DNA from: Lycocorax pyrrhopterus obiensis
Taxonomy: Eukaryota > Chordata > Aves > Passeriformes > Paradisaeidae
DNA: 64,000 nt
NCBI GenBank assembly: GCA_014706295.1
Contig: JACSVZ010000041.1
Span: 682,001 to 746,000 of the forward strand
Reading direction: 5' to 3'
The notes under the pieces were generated by a model. That model saw only the letters and a list, made by a program, of their open reading frames with translations, was not told where the DNA came from and searched no databases. A program made the position numbers and the translations under genes. This document shows, in pieces, positions 21,234 through 33,200 of the stretch; within the stretch, counting starts at the first letter, position 1, and every line of letters begins with the position of its first letter.

Positions 21234-24200
21234 TCACACGGTGGTTTCGCTCTTCCAGAGGCCTGTCTTCATGCCGGCCACGCTGTCGGCGCTGGCCAGG
21301 TTGATGTCGTACTTGCTGCCCTTGAGGCCGCCGTTGTGGCTGCCCACGTTGAGGGGGTAGGAGCGGCGCTTCGCCTCCCTCTCGGCGCCGCCGCCCGCGC
21401 GCAGGTTGTCCCGGCTGCTGCTCCTCCGGCGAGCCTCGGCGAAGTCGGGCACCCGCCGCCCGCCGTCGCTGCCCTCCGAGGGGCTGGGCACCGCCTCCCC
21501 ATCCTGCGGCACCCGCGGCCCCGCGCGGCCGCCGCTGGCCGGGCTGGTCCTGCCGCTGGGGTAGCTCTCGGAGTGGCTGTTGTGGAGGCTCCCGCTCTCG
21601 CTGGACGGGTGGTCCGAGGGGCCCCGCAGCATTTTCAAGCGGTGGTGCTTCCCGTCCCGGCACGGCTTAGTTCTGCCCCGGTGGCTCCTGCGGCCGTGGA
21701 GGTTGCTGGTGTGCCTGACGGGCTTCCCGTCGGCAGGGTCCGGCTCCGGGCAGGGTGCCGGGCGAGCGTCCGCCTGGCTCTGGGCTACCTGCAGGTTGGT
21801 GAGCTTGCAGCGGCCCCCGGCAGAGCCGGCGCTGCTGGGCGAGGAGGAGGAGGAGGCGCCGGAGCGAGCGGCCTCTGGGTCGCAGCCGATGAAGACCTGC
21901 GAGCCGTCCTCTGGCCCCAGCCCGGGGTGGACATAGGCCTGCATGGGCAGCGCGTTCCGGTACGACGGGCAGCAGGAGAACCAGGAGCTCAGCACGTCCC
22001 GGCGCCGCAGGCAGTGATGGATGAAGATGAAGAGCCCCAGGGCCACGGCGGTGACGCCGTAGAGGCAGCTGAAGACGATGTTCAGGTACCAGCGCTGGGA
22101 CACGGCCATGGCCCCGAATGTCCACAGGGCCACGTACAGGGCGTGGGTGGCCACCAGCGCCCAGAACTGCACCCGCAGAGAGTAGACACCATCCCCCTCG
22201 GGGCAGGGCGGCCCCGAGTTCAGCGTCACCGAGATGGACCCAGAGTCTGTCAGGAGGTCGCTGGTCCCCCCCAGCCGTGGTGGTGGCTCCAGCGGCTCCG
22301 GGATGTCTTTCCGGTTTGAGGGTTGGCACTGGAGGCTGAGCCCGGCACAGAGGAAATAAATCCAGGTGACAAGCAGGATGAAAGCCACAGGGACGTAGAA
22401 AGCGCCCAGGCTGGGCTGCCACACCAGCCAGCAGCTGTGCAGGAGGAGAGGGGCTCTGAGGGGTCATGGTGTGGAGCTGCTCGGCACCCCTGCCCTGACG
22501 GCACGGGCTCTGTGGAGCCGTGCTGGCTGCCTGGATGATTTTTTCCCAGTATATGGATAACTCTTGGGAAAAACCTCACTGACCTTTTCCCAAACTTCTC
22601 CAGATTCCCAGTGCCACCAGTTCCCCTGCCCAGCAGAGGGAGGCCACCCATGTGCGAGGAAGGAAGGGTCGAGCAGGGACACTTACTAGGGGTTGTTGTC
22701 GTGGTAGTTTTGGATGTTGACAGCTGCTGTGATCCCACAGATGATGAGGGGGATCCCACCGGCGATCAGGTAGAACCTGTGGAGGGGGGGAGGGTCACTG
22801 CACACCTGGCGCTCACGGGAGAGAAGAGCAGATCCCACCCCAGCCCCTGGAGATGCCCCTGCAGGGCCGGGGCAAGGGGAAGGGGAGTCCGTACCGCAGC
22901 ATGGGTCTGGGGGCTGCCTGGGACGTGTCCCCATCCGGCTGCTGCGGCGCCTTCCAGGTCACCTCCTTGTAGAGCACTCGGGCTTTCACGGCCATCCAGA
23001 GCAGCGTGGAGAGGGACGAGTAGTGCAAGATGATGCCGACCTGCGGGAGGAGGCCTCGGTTGGGGAGGGGATGCTGCAGACACGGCCGTGCCCCCCAGTC
23101 CCCGTGCCGCAGGACCCCGCGGCACTGGGCTCTGCCCGGTACCCACGGCCTGGCACACGGCCCGGTAGCCGGTGAGGGTGATGCCTCCCGCGAAGACGGC
23201 GGCCGTCATGGCGATGTGGAAGCAGAGGTTAAGCAGCATGTGCCAGCCCTTCCGCGGGATGAGGATGGTGCTGGAAGAGCAAGAGGCACAGTGGGCACCT
23301 GTGAGCTCCAGCCCGGCCCCGAGAGAGCCACGGCTCCCTTCGGCACAAGTCCTGCATCTGCGGGGATGCACCGACAGCCTGTCCCTGGCCATGGAGCGTG
23401 GCTGCAAGAGAGGATGTACAGGTACGTGCCTGCACATGGGCAAAGGACCAGGACCCGGGGCACCTGGGGCAGTGCCACTTGCCAGGCAGCACATTCCTGG
23501 AGGGCCATCGCCTGAGAACCCATGTCCTAAAGGGCCGTGTCACTGGATGGCCATCCCTGCACACCTTCTCCTGGCTGTTGGCACCTGGGGAGCTCCTCCC
23601 GCTGCCCATAGAGACACCCACCCCAGCACAGCCCCCAGACCCCCACCACAGGCACCGAGACGCTCCCTCACCCGTGGTGGACGATGTAGGTGATGATGGT
23701 GGTGAAGAGGCAGAGCAACAGCACGGCTGTGCAGGTGTACATGGCCGGGTGCAGCACCTCCGCAGCGCCTTGTGCCTCGCTGGGGAACCCACTGAGTTCC
23801 TGCACAGCACAGCACAGCCCATCAGACCCCACACAGCACCCTCCCTGTGCTCCTGACCCACCCCTCCACCCTCCTGCAGCCCCCACACTTCCCACCGCGG
23901 CAACACTCCCACCCTGCTGCTCGCCCTGCACCTACCATGAGCACGGCCACGTTGCTGAGGTGCCGGCAGTGCAGGGAGGTGACATTGGGCTCGCGGGCGG
24001 CCAGCTGGCACCCCTCGGCGCTCCAGCCCCCCATGCCCCCCAGCACCTCGAAGTTCCAGTACGCAGCCACGGGGTCTGTGCCCTCCCCGGGGTGTCTCAG
24101 GGACACAGCCACCGGCTCTGACAGGTTCCCCACTCCACAGCCATCTGCAGCCACAGAGAAACCTGGTCAGCAGGACAGGTGACACCCCTCCACCTGCACC

Positions 24201-27200
24201 CCCAGAGGGGCTGGACACAGGGGACCCTGCACATCCCACAGGCACATTGCCATCTCCCCAGGAGGACCCCGGGGATGGCTCTGTGCTGCAGGGGCACCAG
24301 CACAATGCCCCAGGGAGCCCCACAGGGCACCCCCCCATGCTGCCCTTACAGGTCCCGGCGTAGATGACTGGGGTGGCCACGCTGCGGCGTTTGCCATCGT
24401 CGGCCAGGCGGGAGGAGTTCCCGGTGCTGCAGAAGAGTTTCCCGTTGCGGAAGACCAGCAGCTGGAGCTTGCAGTCAGCCCCCTGCGTGGCTGGGACTGG
24501 GCTGGCGAACAGGCTGGGGGGCAGCTGGATGGAGGCCAGGGCGATGCTGTTCTGCGGGTGCACGGTCACTGGTGAGAAGGGGCCAACCCCCAGCCCCCCG
24601 ACCCCCCGGCATTCCCGTACCTTGATGTGGAAGCTGGTCAGGGAGATGTTGGGCCGCCCCGTGGTGCAGCGGAGCCTGAGCTGCTGGTCGGGCATGGGCT
24701 CGGCCCCCCGCTCGGCCGGGGGGGGGACGTCCTGGGGGAGCCCCATCCCGCCGCTGGAACGCCACACAGCTCAGCCCCACGTAGCTCTCGGGCTTCACCA
24801 CGTATGCCTCGAAGGCGATGTTGCGAGAGTTCTGCCAGGCACAGCACCGCGGGGTGGTCATCAGCCCTGGCATGGGCAGAGACCCCCCTGGCATAGCCAG
24901 AGACCCCACACCAGCAGCCCACCCACTCCTCCCTCTCCATCCTCCCCGTATCCAGCCCCACCCCGTGTTCCCTCTCACCACTGCCATGTGCTGGGAGTTG
25001 CTGCCCAGCGTGTGGGCTGCGATCCTCTCCAGGGAGCGCACGATGCTGGTGCAGGCCTTCTCCTCCTTCTGAGACATCCACAGGATGTGGTCATCCACCA
25101 GCATGATGTTGCTGGCCATCTCCACGATCACGTCTGTCAGCTGGGGACAGCAAGCGGCTCTGCAAAGAGCTACCGCCATCCCCCGTGGAAACACCCCAAT
25201 TCATGCTTTACCACCCCAAAAACACCAGGCTGCATTGGGGCAAGCAGGGGACACCTGCAGTGCTCATTACCTGCTTGATCTGGTCCACGTAGCCAATAAA
25301 CTTCTCTATCATCTGGGCCACATAGAGAACGTCAACCATGTCCGAGAAGTTGGCTGCCTCGGCCGTGTAGACGCGGAGCTGGTGGGCCAGGGTCAGGGCG
25401 TTGGAGGCGTTGATGGGCATCTGCAGGGCGGCACGGCCACGGCGGGGCCACGGTCACCGGCTGTGCCCCCTCCGGCCCAGCCGAGCCCCCGGGCCCCCCA
25501 CTCACCAGCACGAAGGTGTAGAGCACTCGGGTGATGTCATTGGTGTAGAGGCAGTGGGAGTAGTCGCCCTCCTCCCAGCGCCCGGCGCGGTCACAGCGCC
25601 GCCACGCCTGCTTCTCGCCCGCCGAGCCCGCGCCCGCCGGCCCCGCGGCGAACGGGTGCTGCAGGCAGGGCTGGTAGGCCGTGATCCCTGCCAGGGTGCG
25701 GGGCCACCTGCGGGCACCCGCGCACGGTGACCGCAGGGCACCGGCCACCAGCAGCCCCGCCCCGAGCCTGCTCCCCCCGTGCGGCACCCGCGGGCACCGC
25801 ACCCCCCCCCGCAAGCCGCTGCCGGGCTCCGGGGCCGCTCGTGTGATGCTCCCCCAAAAGCCCCCACCCTCTCCAATGCCGTATCCCGCTCGGCTCCGGC
25901 AGCGCAGGGGGAGGCAGCGGGGGGGGCACCGCTAATTTAAGCCACATTGACTGTGCCAGTAATTTCTATTCCATAAGGGCCCCGCCGGGGTTACGGCGGG
26001 CGCCCGGAGCCTTTCGTCTCGTGCCAGAGAAATTCCAACACCTCTGCTGCTGGAGCCAGGCTGCGCCGCCGGCACGGGAAGCCCTTCAAAAGCGCCCGCG
26101 CTCCCCGCAGCCGATAATCGCTACCAGACGTGCGGTCACCTGCGGCGAGGAGAGGCCCCCGCACGCACCGCTCGCTGTCCATGTGGCACCGGCCACGTGT
26201 GTCCCCCCCTGCCACGGCACCTGCGCCACCGCGGGCCCCACCTGAAGTCCCCGCGGTTGTTGGTGACCCGCTCGGCAGGGCAGTAGGACGCGGAGGTCTC
26301 CAGCACCACGATCTCCACCTTCTTGCTGACGTTGCCCTGGGAGGTGGAGACGGCGCATTCCCACTCGCCGTTGGCGGAGACGTGGATGTTGGAGAGGATG
26401 AGCTCGCTGCGGGCAGAGGAGACGAGCTGGCGCGGCGGGGCTACCCCACAGCGATCCCCTAGGCTTGGGGGCGTGGGGACACACGCCACAAAGCACCGAA
26501 GGTGCCCACACTCGGCAGCCCACCCAGGGCACTTGGTACCCACAAACCTGTGAGCCCTGTGCCCACGAGTGTCCATCTCTGTCCCCATCCCCATGTGGTC
26601 TCTATTGCCATCCCCATCTCATTTCCATCCCTGTCCCCATCTCATCCCCATCCCCATCCCAATCCCATTCCCATCCCCATTTCCATCCCTCACCTGGTGA
26701 TGAAGGTGCAGTCATGGATGAGGCTCTCCTCCACGATGACGCCCGTCTGCTCATCCTCCTCCACGGGCTCGTGGTTGTGGAACCACCGGATCTGGGTGCT
26801 GTTGTCCAGGTACGTGGCCGTGCACTGGAAGGGCAGCCGGTCGCCCTGGAAAACCACCTGGCGCAGCGACGGGATGAGGTGGTGGGTGTGCAGCTCCGGG
26901 GCTCCCGCTGCAGGGGACACAGGTGAGCCCACGCCGCTGCCGCCGCCGCCGCCCCCGCCCCGGCCCCGGCTCACCGCAGCGGAGCTGCCCGTCCCGCGCC
27001 CCGTGCAGGGCGATGCCACGCAGCTGCCGGGGGAACGCGCACGCCGTCCGCTCCGAGATCTGTGCCAGGCGCTCGCGGGCCCAGGGCAGCACCCAGCGCA
27101 GGTTGCAGTCGCATGTCAGGTACTCGGTGGCAAAGTCCCTGCAAGGGATGGTGTCATGGGGCACCCGCAGGGCTGGGGCACCCACCAGCCCTGAGACCCT

Positions 27201-30200
27201 TGGCAGGAGCCTCCCTGGGCGCCAAAATCCCAGGGCACCAACTCACACAACTTTCAGGGATGGGAGCTCGTCAAAAACACCGGGCGGGAGGCTGGAGAAG
27301 ATGTTTCCGGACATGTTCCTGGGGCACAAGAGAGAAAGATGGCATGGAGGGGGCCAGGGAGCTGCTGGGAGAGGGGACACCTCCCAGGCCCCTTGCTGTG
27401 CCCACACACCCCCTCGCTGTCAGGAGACAGGGGACAGGGCTGGCCAGGATGTCTCCAGGGAGCTACTTACAGTCGGAGGAGGTTGGGGAGCCCCTGGAAG
27501 ACGCTGGCACTCAGGCAGCCGATGCGGTTGTTGGAGAGGTCCCTGCAAGGTGAGTGGAGGGGCCATCAGGGCTGGCGCTGCCCCACTGTCCCCGCTGCTG
27601 TCCCCAGGGCCAGCCCCGGGTGGTCCGAGGGGCTGCACCGGCACTTACAGACGCTTCAGCTCGGGGAGGCCGAGGAAGGCACCGGGCTGAACTGTGCTGA
27701 TCAGGTTGTTCTTCAGGTCGCTGCAGGGAGACAGACACAGATCTTGGGGTGCGCTGTGGGGATCCCTGTCCCCAGGAGACACAGCACGGGGGGGCCGAGG
27801 GCACGAGCACACCCATTCCACCCCCAGCCCCACCTCCTTCCTTGCCCCCCCCAGGCGCTGCCAACCCCCTGCGAGGGCCTCATTAGCAGTTTTCCATCCC
27901 ATTTCTCTCTCATTATCTCTCCGAGGGATGCAGGGAAGGCGCGAGGCTCCCCGCTGCTCCCGGGGGGGTGCCAGCCCCTCGGCACACCCCGAGCGCCCTG
28001 TGGAGCACCGGGTGTCCCTGCACGCTGGCACCGGCTGCTGGCATCGGCCCCGCATTGCTTCCGGAACAGCCGTATCCCGCCCGGTTATCTCCCGTTGTGG
28101 GATAAGAACACGGCCCCAGATGGGCTCTGCGGCCCTCGGGAAGCTCGTTTGAGCAATTAGCCTGATTGCAGGCACACATCTAATCAGGGGCTCGCCTGGC
28201 ACAGCCGCGCGGGGCTGCTGCCGACAGAGCGGGGAGCACCGGTGGCATCGGCCGCTCTGTCCCTCCCCTGGCACCCGAGGCAACTTCTGCTGAGCACCGG
28301 CGCTGTCCGGGAGAGGAAATGGGATCCATATGGATCCGTGTTTATTTATAGCAGCCTCCACGGAGCTCGTCGCTGGGTCTCCCACTGCTCTGCCTGCGGC
28401 CCTGGGGACACCCCGTGAACCACAGCCCCGCTGGAGGGCCACAAACCAGTGCCCAGGATGGGGAGCGGTGCAGCCCCTTCCAGCAGAGCCGGGGTGCGGG
28501 GGGGGAGTCCCGCCGGAGAGGCGAGAGGGGCCCCTCAGGGAGAGGAAACGCAGCCGGCGTCATCCCGGCCCCTCTCGGCTGATGCAACGGCCCTGCCCAC
28601 GCCTGCCTTTCCCAGCCTTCCTGACGGACAAACGCAGGTCCTGGCAGCCGCCACGGCCGGCGGTGCAGGCAGGTGTGCGGGCAGGTGTGCACAGGTGAGC
28701 GCCGGTGCTGAAGGAACAGCTCCGCTCACCTGCACCGCCCCCGCCAGCACCCTCCGCACCGACAGCAGCCCCACTGCCGACATCCACCCCACACACACCC
28801 GTCCTGCCAACCCCGCCGTCTGCGCCAAGGGAGACCACCGGCACCAGCCCCCTGCCCCGCTGCCTTTCCCAGGGACTCCCACCCCCCAGAACACCCTGCC
28901 AGCCAAAACACATCCACTGACAAAACTTGCGGCCCCTGGCTCAGGTCTGGGGGGGTCTGGGTGCTGCAGGGACCACCAGCCGGGGACGGGACCGACCGGG
29001 GACCGTGCTGGGCCCCAGGGGTTTGCAGCCAGCCCGGCGCTTGGCCAGTGGCAGCCTTCCTCACTCAGGCACTTCCTCCCGCGGGCCGGGGCCGGGGCTG
29101 CTGCTGATTTCCGATAAGGCTCCTCTCTTTCTCTGCTCTGCGCGTTTGCCTTTGCATTTCCTCCCGTCCCGAGCCCCCTCCTCCCCCAGCCCCGGCGGGG
29201 TGAGCTGCAGGCGTGAGAGCCAGCAGTGGCTCAGTGCATGGGGACACCCCACCACCACACGTATGTGGAGACCCCAATCACCACGAGTGCACTGAGACCC
29301 CCACTGCAGCAAACCAAGGACCTGAGCCATCCTGATTCACTGCCCGGAGCACGCTGCGGTGCACCCGCTGCAGCCCAGCACAGACAGACAGATGGACCGA
29401 GTCCATCCTTGTCCCTGCTGTCACCCACCGAGCCCCCTCGCATCCCCCCAGGGCCGTTCCCAAGCGAAGCCCTGCTAATGAGCACTCGCGGCCGCCGCCG
29501 CATACCGTCCCCACTCAGACTCATTAATCTCATTACGCCGCTACAAATCACTGGAGATGCCAAGCCGGAGGGGAGGTGGTCCGTGGGGGCACCGCTGACA
29601 TCCAGGGAATGGGTTCTCCCCATTATGCTGGGACTCCAAAGCACCCACGGTGGGTAGCCAGGGTGGGTGAGGGCCTTGCCAGCCCCAGGATGAGAAGCGA
29701 GGGGCCCTGCAGCCCCCACGGTGTCCCCGCCATGCCAGCACGGGCTCCCCATGGGGCACGTCTGTGCTGCGGCCCCAAACCGACCCGATGAAAACAATTA
29801 TGGCTCCTGTCGAGGGCAATCAGGCGCGGCACAGCGCGATGTGGCTGGCCGGGGTGGGGGACTGCTGCCCACCCGCCCCAGGCCCCCTCTGACCCCGTGG
29901 TGAGCAGGAGGTGACCTGGGGCAGTTGCTCTCCCAGGACATGGAGACCTTTAGGGGGACCCCAGGCACACGGGGGCTTCAGATCCATGGCCCTCCCCAGG
30001 TGTGGCCCCCCGGCTGCACCACGACTCCTTCCCTGTGTCCCACGATCCCTCCCGTTCACGAGGGTGCAGTGCCAGGAGCAGGAGGTGACCCCACACCTTG
30101 ACCCGTGCTGGGGAGGACTCAGCTATGTGGGATGGTGTCCCTAAGGTGACTGCTTTTCACTCACCCCAAAAACAGTCCCGTGGGGATTTCCACGGGAGCC

Positions 30201-33200
30201 CACACAGCGCAGGAATGCGCGAGACCCTCGCAGGGCCATGGCGGGGAACAAAACACCCTCAGTGTCGGTCCTCGTGCCCGCATACCTACAGATCAAACCC
30301 ATATGGGGGCCATAAATCTCCCCTTCTCGCAGCTCCCTCCATAGAGATGCCTTTCATGGAGAGATAAGAAAGTTGACTTTGTTCGGGGGGACAATGTCGC
30401 TTTTCATACCGGCCCTCACAGAGCGTGGCCCCCCCGGCGCCTCCCGCCCCACTGCAGCTCCCGGGGTCCCTGCGATGCCCGTGGGTGCCAGTGGCAAATT
30501 CTGCGCTGTGGTGCTGCTCCTGCTGCACCACGTCAGGAGCCAAATGCGAGTGATGGTGCTGCCACCCACCATGGAAGCCCTGCCTGCACCCCACTCCCCC
30601 CACCCTCCTGCCCGACCCCCACTCACAGCTTCTCCAGAGCCCGCAGCCCGAAGAAAGAGCCGTTCTCCAGCACCGTGATCTTGTTGTTGCTCAGCAGCCT
30701 GTGGGAAGAGCAGAGGGAGAGGGGCAGCCCCGTTACCTGACCTGCCACAGACCCCCGGCCGTGCCCTGGTGACCCAGGAGCTGGAGGGGAGTGGGGACAG
30801 GCAGACCCCCACAAGACGCCACTGCCCCGGCTGTGCCACCGCGGTGGTGGCTGTGGAGAACTCCAGGGACAGGCTTGCACGGCCAGGTGGGAGCATGGAA
30901 TGCAATGGCCGTGTTGGGATGCAGAAGCTGTGCTGGGGTGCTCTGCGTGGTCTCCATGTCATGGACCACCTGGACTGACTGCCACGGGATCCCCGTGCTG
31001 GCTCCTGGGGCATCACCTTGGTGCAAGGAATTACACGTGCAGGAGATGACCCCTGCTCCAGCACCAAGAGGGCACTCCAAGGACCTGCAGCCAGGAGGGG
31101 ACCGCCTGCTCCTGATGGTCATGGCATTGTGGCTATCCCAGCAAGGAGATTTTATCCCAAAATGAACAGCTTTGCTGACCAAAGGGCCCCTTGTGGGGTG
31201 ATGGGAGAGGACGGAGGGCACCAGCACCCGACGATTCAGCCAGGAGCTCATTAAAGCTCATCAGTGCAATTAGCAGAGCCAGACCCGGCTGTCGAGGACC
31301 AGCGTTGGCTCCCCGGAGCTCCCGTGCGGCCGCGTGGGCACCGGCGACGCCAGCGCCGGCAAAGCGACCCGGAGACGGAGCGGGGGCAGGCGGCAGCCGG
31401 GCCGGGAGGGCATCCTGGAGCCCTGGCCGGGGGGAGCCGCGGGAAAAAAGGGCTCATTGAGGGCCGGGCCGGGGCTGTTTACACACGGGCGGGCTCGGCG
31501 GCCGGGCTGAATGGCCGCTGTGTGCTGCAGCCCGGCCCCTCCGGACGCGCTGCCCGCGGAGCCGCCGCCGCGCTCGGCTCGGGGCAGGACCGGGAGCGGG
31601 ACGTGCAGCCCCCCGCAGGCTGGGTGGGAGGGAAGGGCCGGGGTCTGGCAGCGCAGCCCCCGCATCCTGTGCTAATGAGGAGCCGCCACCGGGCACCGGC
31701 GCGTCCGCGGGGCCCTCGACCCGGCCGGCGGGGAGCGGAAACGTCCGGCGCCCCCGACAGCTGCAAATTGCTTCCACACGCCGGCGGCCGGAGCTGCCAC
31801 GGCCAGGGCCATGTCCGACCCTCTCCTCCCTGCCGGGACCACTCTTTGCCAGGGCTCGGCTCTCCCCAGCAGCGAGCACCGGTGCCGGCTCAGCCCAGGA
31901 CCCTTCCCGGAGCAGGGGACAGCTTCCAGGGATGTTTCCATCGCTCCTGGCACAGCCCCAGCAGCCCATGGCGTGCCCCAGTTCCCCGTCACGGCGTCGG
32001 TGGGGACTGTTGCTCAAGGCCGTGCTGGCCCCAAGGGCTCCAGGAGGTTTTCATTCCAGCGGCAGGAGATTTCACAACCCAGAGCACGGGCTGTGCGGGG
32101 GGATGCGGCCGTGGCCAGGCTCAGCGTGGTGGCAGAGCCGGCAGGGCCGCAGCACCAGACCTGCACCGCACTGGGAGCGCGGCCCTCGGCTGAGCCCCGG
32201 GGATGCTCGCTCCCCTCACAGACCCCCGGCACCATCCGCACCTCTGCCGTAACACCACAGCTCCTGCCTTAAAAGGCAACGCTCCTGGCTTCCAGCAGGA
32301 GCGGCTGCCCCTGTGATCTGCGGCCAACGACGCCCTCCCCGGGGCTACCTCGGCCGAGGGCAAAGCCACCCCTGGAGCCCCTCCGGAAAAAGGCCGGGAC
32401 CCCGCACGGCTCAGGGCACCCTGAGCTGCGGGTGCTGCCCAGGTCTGTTCTTTCTCAAGGAGAAGAGATCCTTGACTAAAAGGAGGGGTTGGCACAAAAA
32501 GGCTGTGCTGACAGTGACAGTTTGCCCAAAACTTCTCTTCCTGGTAAAACTCTTCCTGGGTAGGGATCCTGGCTCTTTTCTTCCCTGTCCCACAGAAGCC
32601 ATCTGGGTCGCACTCCCCAGTTACAACCCACATCCTCCAACACGGGTTTGTTTTGTTTTCTCTAGTTTCATGGATATTATGTTCCAAATTGTTTTCTATT
32701 TGGGTTTTTTGGGGGTTTTTTTGTTTTGTTTTTTTTTCCCCAGGAAGTTCTCATCAGGCTCCACGGCACTTTCCATTCCCACGTCCACAGGCAGCAGAGC
32801 CGTGTGTGGGTCCTTGGCACTGTCCCCTTACAGGATATTAACTGAGAACCCCCAAATTACAACGGGATCAGTGTGCCCACGAGGCCACTCCAGCCCAGCA
32901 CACGGGGGTCACGGGCCACCAGCCCCCAAGCCACACTGGGGGTGCAGCTGTTGGCATGTGGGGATGGACCCGGAGCCCCCCACTGCGCTTCAAACTCTGA
33001 GAGCTGCCCCTGGGAGGAGGGATCAGCTGGGGGGGAAGGGGATGGAGGGCTGTAAGCCAACCCACTGCCCCCAGCTCACCGAGGGCAAGCAGCTGTCGGT
33101 GGGCTGGGAGATCCGGGCAGGGGTTGCAGTGGTTTCCCATACGCTCACCGAGGCTTGGGGGTGCAGAGGGGACCCGGTGCCCTCACATCCCACCCATCTG

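Noticed and set aside
21066..22319. 417-codon open frame on the + strand opposite the last ADGRA2 exon
   Set aside because: It is an antisense shadow of the GC-rich ADGRA2 cytoplasmic-tail exon. The - strand frame matches ADGRA2 through to the ETTV terminus.
23229..24767. 512-codon - strand frame running through several ADGRA2 exons
   Set aside because: It joins part of exon 12 with introns and out-of-frame exon sequence. The splice sites and phases described for ADGRA2 explain the true coding pieces.
24970..24985. Possible second frame problem at the exon 11 end of ADGRA2
   Set aside because: The donor GTG|GTGAGA keeps phase 0 and the joined [14 protein letters not shown] agrees with the family, so no anomaly is needed.
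31264..32272. Long + strand frames (up to 309 codons) inside ADGRA2 intron 1
   Set aside because: They lie in GC-rich intronic DNA with composition-driven openness. The Ala/Pro/Gly/Arg-rich products have no recognisable domain.
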